A stretch of DNA of 64,000 nucleotides from Icerya purchasi (taxonomy: Eukaryota; Arthropoda; Insecta; Hemiptera; Monophlebidae): the NCBI GenBank assembly GCA_039619475.1, contig CM077116.1, positions 106,251,164 to 106,315,163 of the forward strand, in the 5' to 3' direction. The notes under the pieces are model-generated. The model did not search any database and was not told where the DNA came from. It saw only the letters and a list, made by a program, of their open reading frames with translations. This document shows positions 32,972 to 41,535 of the stretch, in pieces. Each line of letters opens with the position of its first letter. Position 1 is the stretch's first letter. A program made the position numbers and the translations under genes.

Positions 32972-34865
32972 ATGAACAAATCAAAATGTAGTGGAGGAAA
33001 AAGAGCATCTACCACGGTGCAAAAGTCGAGAATAAAGGAAAGAAAAAAATGTGTGTAATCCGAAATCGGCTGAGACAGGCAAAAGTAGTTTTAGTATCTC
33101 TGGAAAAGAATTCAAAATGCAGGAGGACATTTTTGTTTTCGTCGGTTGAATACCGAATTTTGAACTTTGTTGCAATATTTGCAGCGATTTATGAATATAA
33201 TGTAAAGGTTGCAGATTCAGCTAATGACCCGCAGAATATGCTTCACCGAGTAATTAATAGCAGCCAAAAATACGGCCTTCAACGTAATGTCTCCGAAAGG
33301 AAATATATGGTAGTAAGCAAAACTCATAATATTAAATTACATCTAAATGTAAATAACCGAAAGATAAAACAAGTTATGGAATTTAAATATCTCGACTGCT
33401 ACATAACAGAAAATTTAAATTCCGACATAGAAGAGAAAAGAAGATGCGAATATGCACGCGTCGCCTTTGGGAAAATGAAGAAGCTTCTGACAGATAAATT
33501 GTTAAATTTTGAGATTCGAAAAAGATTGTTGAAATGTTCTGTATCTGACCCATTATGGTATATATGGCATCTTAGCCGCAACATATACTGTCAGAGTTCT
33601 TAACTATTTTGAATTATGTGAAATGTGGTTTTACTATGTATGCTCAAGATTCCTTGGACAGGGCACATGAGAAATGGAACAGTATTAAGAAAAATTAAAA
33701 AAGAAAGAATGATTCGCCAAACAATCAAGGATAGAAAAGTCAGATACTTCGACCACATCATCGGGGGAGAAAGATATGAGATAATAAGACTTTTTCTTTA
33801 AGAGACAATTGAAGGAAGAAGAAGAGTAGGACGTAGAAAACTTTCGTGGACGCAGAACATCTGAGAATGAACTGGAATGACTTCTATAGATGAACTAATT
33901 TGCCATTTGAATCGTGTCATATGTGATCACTGCGCGTGATAATACAGCATTGTGAAGAAGAAGAAGAAGAAGAATATGAAGAGGGACTTCGTCTTAAGTT
34001 AGTGCAGTTTGCGGGTTCAGCATAAATTCCAGTCTGTTTACCGCACATTTTTATACGATAAACAGACATATATTTTATTCGGATTAAAATTAAATGGTGC
34101 AACAAAATTCTGTAGAGTAATGGATATTCCAGCTTTTATAACCCAGAATACATATGATTTGACTATAAACAATATTCATTTCTGTGTATTAACAGCCATT
34201 GAGGAACTTTTTTAACAAGCTGTACTGAAGTGAAAAAATTGACTTTTAAAAACCGAGACGATGCAAATTCTACCGAATTAATGGTATCAGGTGATTAGAA
34301 AAAGATGAGGATATTGTACTTTCTTTTTCGATGTGATTTATCAGATATTATTCCGGGAAAATTGTGGATATTCTTGCGAAAATTTCCAATTACAAACGGT
34401 GTGAATTTTGGAGCAGAAAAACAAGCCATGAAGAATATAAATGATTGGTACGAAAATCATCAAAATTATTGCTATCGTACACAATTTTTTCTGAAAAAAT
34501 TGAAGTTGATGCAGTAATCGAAATCAATGGGGAAATTTGGAGTCTAGTACAGAAATTACATCGGAGACGCAATTTATAGCGATAAAGAAAAAAGAATGTA
34601 TTGGAAACGTTTAGAAGGGAATGATCACGCAACTTTTATATTGTGCGAAGAAAAATGTGGAAACTGTTTAAAAAGATTGAAAAAGGGAGACAAAAAGGTC
34701 TCGCTAGAATGGATAAATTGACAATTACTATGTGGTTTAGCAATCAGAAGAAACCGTGATTCCACGGAGAACATGCTACATATATCCATTATTGGTCAAC
34801 AAATGAAAATCGCAGACATGAGGCCCGATCGAACGGGGACCATGCGGTGCTCAACGCGCAGCGAG
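32972..34865 (+). pseudogene. Mutator-like transposase, broken by an RTE insertion
   Basis: The first part (from the ATG at 32972) reads MNKSKCSGGKRASTTVQKS and, after a frameshift at about 33048, RNRLRQAKVVLVSLEKNS and VAIFAAIYEY. After the inserted RTE fragment it resumes near 33978 with EEGLRLKLVQFAGSA, then FGLKLNGATKFCRVMDIP, a VSGD with stop where TW is expected, FGAEKQAMKNINDWYENHQN, KKKECIGNV and, near 34715, DKLTITMWFSNQ followed by HYWSTNENRRHEAR. Order and motifs match the Mutator-like transposase family common in insect genomes (Pfam calls one such domain the Mutator-like transposase). There are many stops and frameshifts, so it is a relic. Terminal repeats were not found. Confidence 0.65.
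33193..33977 (+). mobile_element. family Y (RTE-like) 3' fragment with GAATAT flanks
   Basis: The RT palm and C-terminal region of an RTE-like LINE: DSANDPQNMLHRVINSSQKYG, YMVVSKTHNIKL, FKYLDCYITENL, AFGKMKKLLTDKLLNFEIRK, and downstream in other frames RYFDHIIGGERYEI and GRRRVGRRKLSW. It ends in a (GAA)n tail at 33955-33973. GAATAT occurs at 33193-33198 and 33972-33977, and deleting the insert restores the reading of the surrounding transposase, so these are the target duplication. The open frame 33049-33603 is therefore a chimera: its first ~50 codons belong to the Mutator-like relic and the rest to this LINE. Confidence 0.8.
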
Positions 34866-35419
34866 TGAATTATCTTCTTTTAAAAACGTGATTACAATTA
34901 CGACGTTTCGTAAGCTATCTTATCTACATAGATCTCAGCAATGAAAAATTATTAAAAAGATACGTCGGCAGTTCACGTAGAACAATAACGAAAACTGCAA
35001 TCAACTCGTATGGGAAATCACTCCAAAAATCGTTCCAAATAACTCCAAAATTGTGAAAATAGCTGCATACACATACGTCGCTGTCGGCGAGTGTAATGAT
35101 AGCGTAGCATCGTCGCTGTTCTGTTTGTAATAGGACTTTCAATGCGAGAACAGAGTATGCACAGAGCGTCATGGTCCGACAGAACAATGCACGAGAGTAC
35201 GCGAGACGGAAGAATCGTCTGCAGACATCAACCTGAATTATTGAGGAAACTGCTGAAAGAACGGAGGGTTTAGTATATGGTGTCCAGGGGATAGGGGACT
35301 ATTTAACTGCGTGTAAAGTGTGTTTGAAACTACATTGAACGCGTATTTTCCCAAAAAAGTATATTTTCAAGTTCGGCGAGCGAAATTTTTCGAACAGTCT
35401 CATGCACGAGCTTTATAAA
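34866..35419. other. noncoding, no gene recognised
   Basis: No recognisable coding segment. It may include the 3' flank of the Mutator-like element. Confidence 0.4.
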
Positions 35420-35421
35420 TA

Positions 35422-36496
35422 CAGTGGACGCCGGTTATTCTGATCACGTCGGGATTTCAGTTGTTGATCGAAATAAGCGGCGATCATATTATCCGAAAAT
35501 CGCATAGTCAATAGACTGAATTATCACTTAGGCTTTACATAATGAACATACGTGAGTATGCCTGCGTATTTTACTGCATTAATGAAATACACTGTAAGTA
35601 GGCCATGGGTTAGTACGTAATATGCATGAATAATTCTTTTTTGTCAAATGTTTTTGTTGACTTTTTATTTTTATTATAAGATACAACACTGGACTATTGA
35701 ATTTCCTGTACAAAATTACCTCAAAACACAAAAAAATTACAAATTACAAAATTACGCAAAAATGTATTCAACAATATTTAGGCACATTTTTCGTTTACAG
35801 TACACAATAAGCCATTTAAGTAGCATATTTTTTTATAAATTATACAAACTCATTCCATAATGATTTTCCTAATTTTAAAAGTTATGGAAAAAGTAATTTA
35901 TTTTGGTTTGCTTAGCTGTGTCTACTGTTTTATTAAAAAATGTCTCTATATTGTATAATCTTCTATAATTCCTCTTTTCCATTGCCATATTTCTTCAAAG
36001 CTCTTCGGATAGTTGTCAAGGATTCGCGAACCTTCTTTTTACTTATTAGCTCTCTGTTTGGTTCTTCCTCTGCGTCATCTTCGTTATTTTCATCGCCAGT
36101 GTCTTGTGTATTCTGCATAAATGATTGCGCGATGTCCACATCATTCATGATTTCTGCAACTGGTAATTCACTGTCAATTTCTACCCATTCACTAAATTGT
36201 TCTTCTTCTATATCTGCAGGTCCTTCACGTTCGACTGGTTTTTCCGTGTCTTGTGGAGCAGATTTTTCCAACCTCTTGAAACAATTTAAAATGCATTTTT
36301 CGGAAACCGTACTCCACTTGCAATAATTATTTTTGTAAATATGTGTCCAACCTTGATCGTAATAAACGGCGAAATTAAATTACCTGATCATAAAAACCGA
36401 CTAAAAACGCATATATTTTTGTGATTGGAATTCGTTTTTCTTGATTTGATCATATTAAGCGGCTGATCAGATAAACCAGATAACCGGCGACCACTT
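35422..36496 (-). mobile_element. internally deleted pogo/Tigger-like element
   Basis: The left end CAGTGGACGCCGGTTATTCT (35422-35441) follows a TA (35420-35421). The right end, read on the minus strand from 36496, is AGTGGTCGCCGGTTATCTGG after one altered base. CAGT ends, GCCGGTTAT identity and TA insertion fit the pogo/Tigger group of Tc1/mariner-related elements. Between the ends only the C-terminal part of a transposase remains (35963-36384), about 110 bp inside the right terminus, so the HTH and catalytic domains have been deleted. Confidence 0.65.
35963..36384 (-). pseudogene. C-terminal fragment of a pogo/Tigger-type transposase
   Basis: The minus-strand frame from about 36384 to the stop at 35963 reads FNFAVYYDQGWTHIYKN, WSTVSEKCILNCFKRLEKS and then an acidic tail (EEEQFSEWVEIDS, DENNEDDAEEEP) with a final basic helix (KKVRESLTTIRRALKKYG). 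The W-x-V-x5-I-x-NCF pattern plus a Glu-Trp acidic segment is characteristic of the region after the DDE domain in Tigger/jerky-type transposases. No DDE residues remain, so it cannot catalyse transposition. Confidence 0.6.
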
Positions 36497-36499
36497 ATA

Positions 36500-36528
36500 C
36501 ACCCTGTCAAGAAAGTATCGGGAATTGT
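36500..36528 (+). repeat. mariner left terminal inverted repeat
   Basis: 29 bp, identical to the reverse complement of 37790-37818. Confidence 0.95.
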
Positions 36529-36547
36529 TAAATAAAACGAACAATTT

Positions 36548-37624
36548 TTAATTTTCATCCAAATTTATTTTGTCACCTTCAAAATAACATCCATTCGAAG
36601 CGATGCACATATGCCAACGCTTTTTCCACTCGGCAAAGCACTTCTGATAGGCGGTTTCCGGGATGGCCTTTAGCTCTCGCGTCGCATTCGTCTTGATGTC
36701 ATCAATCGATTCGAAGCGCATTCCCCGTAGCGGAAATTTGAGTTTTGAGAATAGGAAGAAGTCGCAGGGTGCTAAATCTGGTGAATACGGCGGTTGTTCG
36801 ATGATATTTACCGAGTGTTTGGCCAAAAACTCATTCACAATTATGGCTTTGTGAGACGGCGCATTATCGTGATGGAGAATCCAAGAATTGTCGACCCACA
36901 AATCGTTACGTTTACGACGGATAGCCTCTCTCAAACGTCTCAAAACACTTAAGTAAAACTCTTTGGTGACTGTCTGTCCGGCTGGCACATATTCATAGTG
37001 TACCACGCCTCGAATATCGAAGAAAACAATCAACATGATCTTCACTTTCGATCGGCTTTGGCGAGGTTTTTTCGGCTTTGGCGCGCCAATTGGCCGCCAT
37101 TCGGACGATTGCTGGTTCGTAAGCGTGTCGTATTCGTACACCCATGTCTCGTCACCAGTAATTATCTTTTCCAAGAAGGTAGGATCCAAATTGGCTCGAT
37201 CCAGCATGTCTGCAGCTACCTGTTCTCGGTACTTTTTTTGAAAGAAATTCAGGTCTTTCGGAACAAGCCGAGCCGCAACGCGTTGCATACCCAATTTTTC
37301 GTGCACAATCGTACGTACGCTCTCGTGTGACATGCCCAATCCATGAGCCATCTCTCTCAAGCTCACATGACAATTTTCAGCAACGATTTCCTTGATTTTA
37401 TCGACGTTATCATCGGTCACACTCGTTGAAGGCCGTCCAGAGCGAGGCATGTCTTCGACCGTCTCCCGACCATCCTTGAACGCTCTGTACCACTCGTAAA
37501 CCCGCGTTTTTGATAAAGCAGATTCACCAAAAGCCTTCTGTAACATTTTCAGTGTATCGGCACAAGAAATTTCGTTCGAAACACAGAATTTAACACAAGT
37601 ACGTTGTTCAATATTTTCACTCAT
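36548..37624 (-). CDS. mariner DD34D transposase
   Basis: A 358-residue cut-and-paste transposase, usual mariner length. I place the start at the ATG of 37622-37624 (MSENIEQRTCVKF); the open frame continues 38 codons further upstream, but that part does not resemble the family. The N-terminal half has the two helix-turn-helix regions that bind the terminal repeats (EWYRAFKDGRETVED ... RSGRPSTS linker, then the second HTH). The linker motif usually written WVPHEL appears as LVPKDLN. Catalytic residues are D158 (ITGDETWVYEY), D253 (HHDNAPSH) and D288 (YSPDLAPCDFF), with exactly 34 residues between the last two, hence DD34D. The C-terminus ends CIASNGCYFEGD. No stop, frameshift or missing catalytic residue is seen. 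The plus-strand open frames over it are shadows. Confidence 0.95.
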   Translation of the reverse strand: MSENIEQRTCVKFCVSNEISCADTLKMLQKAFGESALSKTRVYEWYRAFKDGRETVEDMPRSGRPSTSVTDDNVDKIKEIVAENCHVSLREMAHGLGMSHESVRTIVHEKLGMQRVAARLVPKDLNFFQKKYREQVAADMLDRANLDPTFLEKIITGDETWVYEYDTLTNQQSSEWRPIGAPKPKKPRQSRSKVKIMLIVFFDIRGVVHYEYVPAGQTVTKEFYLSVLRRLREAIRRKRNDLWVDNSWILHHDNAPSHKAIIVNEFLAKHSVNIIEQPPYSPDLAPCDFFLFSKLKFPLRGMRFESIDDIKTNATRELKAIPETAYQKCFAEWKKRWHMCIASNGCYFEGDKINLDEN

Positions 37625-37789
37625 TGTAAAACTTCGACAAAACACTTCAAGGTCGACTGATTTTAACAGCTGCTGTAAACACACTGGTTGACAGATCGCG
37701 CTAAAAATAGGCATCATAATACAAAACAGTTGTACCAACCTGGAAAAAAAACATTATCTGCCTAGCTATTACCCGGGAGATTTAAATTG

Positions 37790-37818
37790 ACAATTCCCGA
37801 TACTTTCTTGACAGGGTG
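37790..37818 (-). repeat. mariner right terminal inverted repeat
   Basis: 29 bp, perfect inverted copy of 36500-36528. Confidence 0.95.
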
Positions 37819-37966
37819 AATCCTTGATCAAAGGGTTTTTCTCGGCGATAAATATGTTCTATTTTATAAACAAGGTAAGGCGAAAAATTTTTATGGGAAA
37901 TCGAAATTGTTTTTAAGAAGCATTAACATTTTGCTTATTCCTTCGTCTAAAGGCCAGATTGATCAA

Positions 37967-38046
37967 TTAACCCTTAAAAGGTAACGTAATTTTCGGCACC
38001 TAAATGTTAAATGGTAATTGACCCATCGTTACCATTTAAGGGTTAA
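37967..38046. repeat. 80-bp inverted repeat bounded by TTAA
   Basis: TTAACCCTTAAAAGGTAACG (37967-37986) and the inverted copy CGTTACCATTTAAGGGTTAA (38027-38046) differ at one position and are separated by 40 bp. TTAA outside CCC ends is the arrangement of piggyBac-type insertions, so a tiny piggyBac-like MITE is possible; a simple hairpin is the alternative. Confidence 0.6.
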
Positions 38047-38099
38047 GTAAATTTTTTGGTTTTATGATTTCAAATGATGTGGTCTAGAGTCTAGAGGCA

Positions 38100-40960
38100 A
38101 GACGCGTTTTTTGCGAGGTGCTCCCGGAGCTCGATTCTAGCAGCTTTAAAAATCATTGCAAAAAAAAACAAAAACAAAAAACAAACATTAAATAAAGTCC
38201 AATGCTACGCCAAAATGCATATAAATTTTTCTATTGAAAAATTAAACTGCCTCTTTAAACATTTTTTTGAAAAACCGTTTTTTTTTTCAGCCTCTCGACT
38301 GCGTATAACCTCTTAAGTGACGTCCTCCAAAGCTGTATTGCGTTTGCAAAACTTTTGTCGCAGACAGTATGACCGATTCCATCGATTCCCAATCGGTAAT
38401 AATCACGCGCGGAAGAGATCCTAGTCATTGCTACGTCGGAGCGGCGACAGACTGATTTAAGCGAAGCCGAAATTAAAACCCCGATCCCGGATCTAAAACG
38501 TTACAAGTCCGTATCGAAACGGAAAATTTGCACGGGCGCTTAATGAAAATATAAATAAAAGGCAAAGTTGCAAAAAAAATGCCGCACACACGTGCGGTCC
38601 GAAGAAAGTCGAAGTTCCGTATTTGACTTTGCGCGATGTGCCGCTATTCATTTAGGTCGGCAATTCCGGTAAGTGCTACTTAGGTAAAAGCTGCCGCGCA
38701 AAGGATTTCGAGCGCTCCAAAAAAAGGGCTCGGCTTCGGAGAGGAGACTAAGCAATTAAAAGCTCCGGCGCAGCAGCTCGGACGGCGTGGAATTTTAATG
38801 ATAGAAAAACGAGATTTTCCGAGCCGGCCCGCCGCCGCTGCTCCCCCTGCCCGCCCTCGCACAAGATACACAAAGTTATTTCAGAGTTTTCCCGACTTTT
38901 TTCCGGCCCCCCACGTCGTCGCATCGCCCGCACAGTTCCATTCGTTTTCCATCTTTGGTGGTCCGAGCTGCGCGCGGGACTGAATTCTCGATATTATATT
39001 TACTTATTTCTTAAAAACTTTTTAAATCTCGCATTAACGTTCCTTCATTCATCATGTCCTTTCAAAGGTCCACTTATCTCGTCATGTATATGTTTATCTC
39101 GGTTACTGGGAATATTCGCGTTTGCGCTGGTTATTTTATTCGTTTACTTTTTCAGAAGTATCATATCTTTATTCACTCCGGGAAACTCCTAAACATCGCT
39201 TAAAAAGAGGCTAAATTAAGGTGCGGTATGTGGAACTCGGACCGAAATAAAAACCTCCATCCTCTCGGTTACGTCGAGTATTTTCTGTTTCCAGGCAAAC
39301 TCGAAAACTAGAAATAATTATTCGGCACGGCGTCCGGATTGACTGAAAATAAACGTACGTGTAAAACACGAACACTCATTAAATTAATGCCACTGTGCCG
39401 CGGCCGTCCTTATCCTGGTTGCACCGCTGCGTTTTAAGTCGTTTTAATAAGCGCCCGAAATCATAAACGAAATGATACAAAAAAGTCCAGCTTTTTTATT
39501 TACTATAATTTTGCCATTAATTTCGTTCTTTAAATAGAAAAAAGTTCACGATCAACTTCCCCAAGATTGATGGTAATGTAAACGCCGGAATGCCATTAGA
39601 TTAAGTGATTTTGCCGGTCGTGGTTTAAGTGAGGTTTTTTCACAGGAACCGATTTCTACTTTAACCGTTTTTCTAATAAAACCTTATCGCTATTTATTTC
39701 CCCCCCGTTTTTTTTTTTTCTAGGCTGAAGAATCAATAAAAAAAAGAGTTAATCATGGATATCATCGGAATCAGCGCTAAAGGAAGAAAAATTGAAGGAC
39801 GCGGGTAAACGAAAGATATCTACGCGAAGATGGTTTTTCTGGCGTCGTCAACTATGGAACACGGTGGAAGTGAAATTTTTTCCTACATTTTCAGTGTGCA
39901 GCAGTGATATTTAAACCAGGTTCTAACACAGCTGCCCAAACGTTAGCGAAGGTGTTGTCGAACGCAATGCTGGAAAAACGCGATCGGGGTTTATTGTGGC
40001 GAGTAGTGAACTAGAGCAAAACGGGGGAAATCTTTAGCGTGATTATAAACGACGGCTGAATGATGAAAAAGAAAGGAAATGGTGTAAACATACGAATAAG
40101 AAAAGGTTTTTAAGATTAATAATTCGCAGTTCACTGAGAAATCGTGTCGAGCCTTGAAAATGAACTCTACTTTCTCATAACTGACGAATACATATCGATT
40201 TTTGGACACGTTGGTGTTGTCGTCGACAGAACTGCGAGAGTCTAATCTATCAGGTCTTCAAATTCTTCACGACCACTTCGGTCCGGTAAATTCTTTGCCC
40301 AGATTATTTTCTGCCTATGCAACTGGCCTTCATCATCGATATCGGTACTTGCATACGTCAGCGATGAAAATTACGTTTCTAAAAAAAAATCTACTAACCA
40401 ATCACGAGAAGAACTTTGATCGATGTCGGGCGGCCACGTAGGTAATTTTATAGCAGAAAAATCTTTCATCGATGATACCATCTGTTCAAAACGTATAATA
40501 GTGTTCCAGACTAGCAAAGTAAAGGCGTCATACGCTCAATGCTTGCCTCGTTTCAGACTCAATTTTCTCCTCCCATGGCTTATACGGCTAATCCGAATCA
40601 AGGTAGCAGAGAAATCCGGGAAAAGTAAAATTGAGACTAACGGAAACGAATTGGCTCCCCTACTGTCAACAGTGTGTTAGGCTAATACATTGTAAACAGC
40701 TTAATTTCGCGCAATCCATAATGCCTTACCAAGGTCGGTATAAGCTTTTCTAGTGGATAATGTCCTCGACTAAACAGCGCTCGAAATTCCTCTTAATAAG
40801 TCCAGCGTGTAATTGAAGTTGCGAATTCTTCTTTGTGGTGCATCTTGGAATATCGGATTTTTATGCGAATTAAGTTTTTTTTTTTTTTTTTTTACTTTAA
40901 ACACTTAACGCTACGCTGCCGTGTTTTAGTCGTAGCGTAAATGAGAATTTACAAGATAAA
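38100..40960. other. noncoding with a CpG-rich block
   Basis: No gene recognised. 38650-38990 is clearly richer in GC and CpG than the surroundings and has homeodomain-type ATTA cores (GCAATTAAAAG near 38751-38761). It could be a regulatory island of an unseen host gene. Short open frames on both strands there (38680-38983) come from the GC bias. A T-run lies at 40871-40891. Confidence 0.4.
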
Positions 40961-40971
40961 ATTTACATAAT

Positions 40972-41201
40972 AAAAAATTATATAAACAATATTCACTAAC
41001 TAGAAAACAACTAATATACTAAAAAAAACATATTACATCGGCATGTTTCGAAGACATTGCACCATAAGATCCATGATCATGGAGTACTGTTTCATAATCA
41101 TGGACCTTATGGAGCAGTGTCTATGAAACATGCCAGTGTAATGATTTTTTTTAGTATATTAGTTGTTTTCTAGTCAATGAATATTGCTTATATAATTTTA
41201 T
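40972..41201. repeat. ~230-bp palindrome (MITE-like foldback)
   Basis: The arms pair around a centre at about 41087. CTAGAAAACAACTAATATAC on the left (41000-41019) has its exact inverted copy on the right (about 41155-41172), and TTATATAA sits at both ends (40978 and 41188). CATCGGCATGTTTC pairs with GAAACATGCCAGTG and ATCCATGATCATG with CATAATCATGGA. Arms are about 85-90 percent identical with no coding capacity. Confidence 0.8.
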
Positions 41202-41535
41202 TAATTTGGAATGTAAAAAACCACTTTATTTACATAATGATTGAATAGCTTATAGTGTTATTTCGCGAATCTAAAAAATTGTGGATTAAAAATAATATTC
41301 AAAGAGCAGAATTTTTGACCGAATCAGGGGAGTACTGAATTACAAAAGCGCGTATATCCGTTAAACTAATCTTATCGCGCTGACCAAAATTACTGGCTTA
41401 ACGTAAAAATTTATATATTATTATTCGGAATATTTTTATTGATCCAAAAAAAAACAAAAAACAACACAACATCAACGCTACAAAATAACGCGCGGTATGT
41501 TTTATCGAAAGAACCATCAATGCTACCGAATATAA
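41202..41535. other. AT-rich noncoding
   Basis: No recognisable feature apart from an A-rich tract near 41446-41470. Confidence 0.4.

Larger units (their letters stand above)
36500..37818 (-). mobile_element. mariner element, apparently intact (1319 bp)
   Basis: Perfect 29-bp terminal inverted repeats (36500-36528 and 37790-37818, beginning CACCCTGTCAAGAAAG) enclose one uninterrupted transposase ORF. TA precedes the left end (36498-36499); the right flank is AA, one base off the expected TA duplication. Length and organisation are those of complete mariner elements. It lies three bases from the right end of the pogo/Tigger-like element. Confidence 0.93.

Noticed and set aside
35940..36326. 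128-codon plus-strand Ser/Phe-rich frame
   Set aside because: Shadow of the pogo/Tigger transposase tail on the minus strand.
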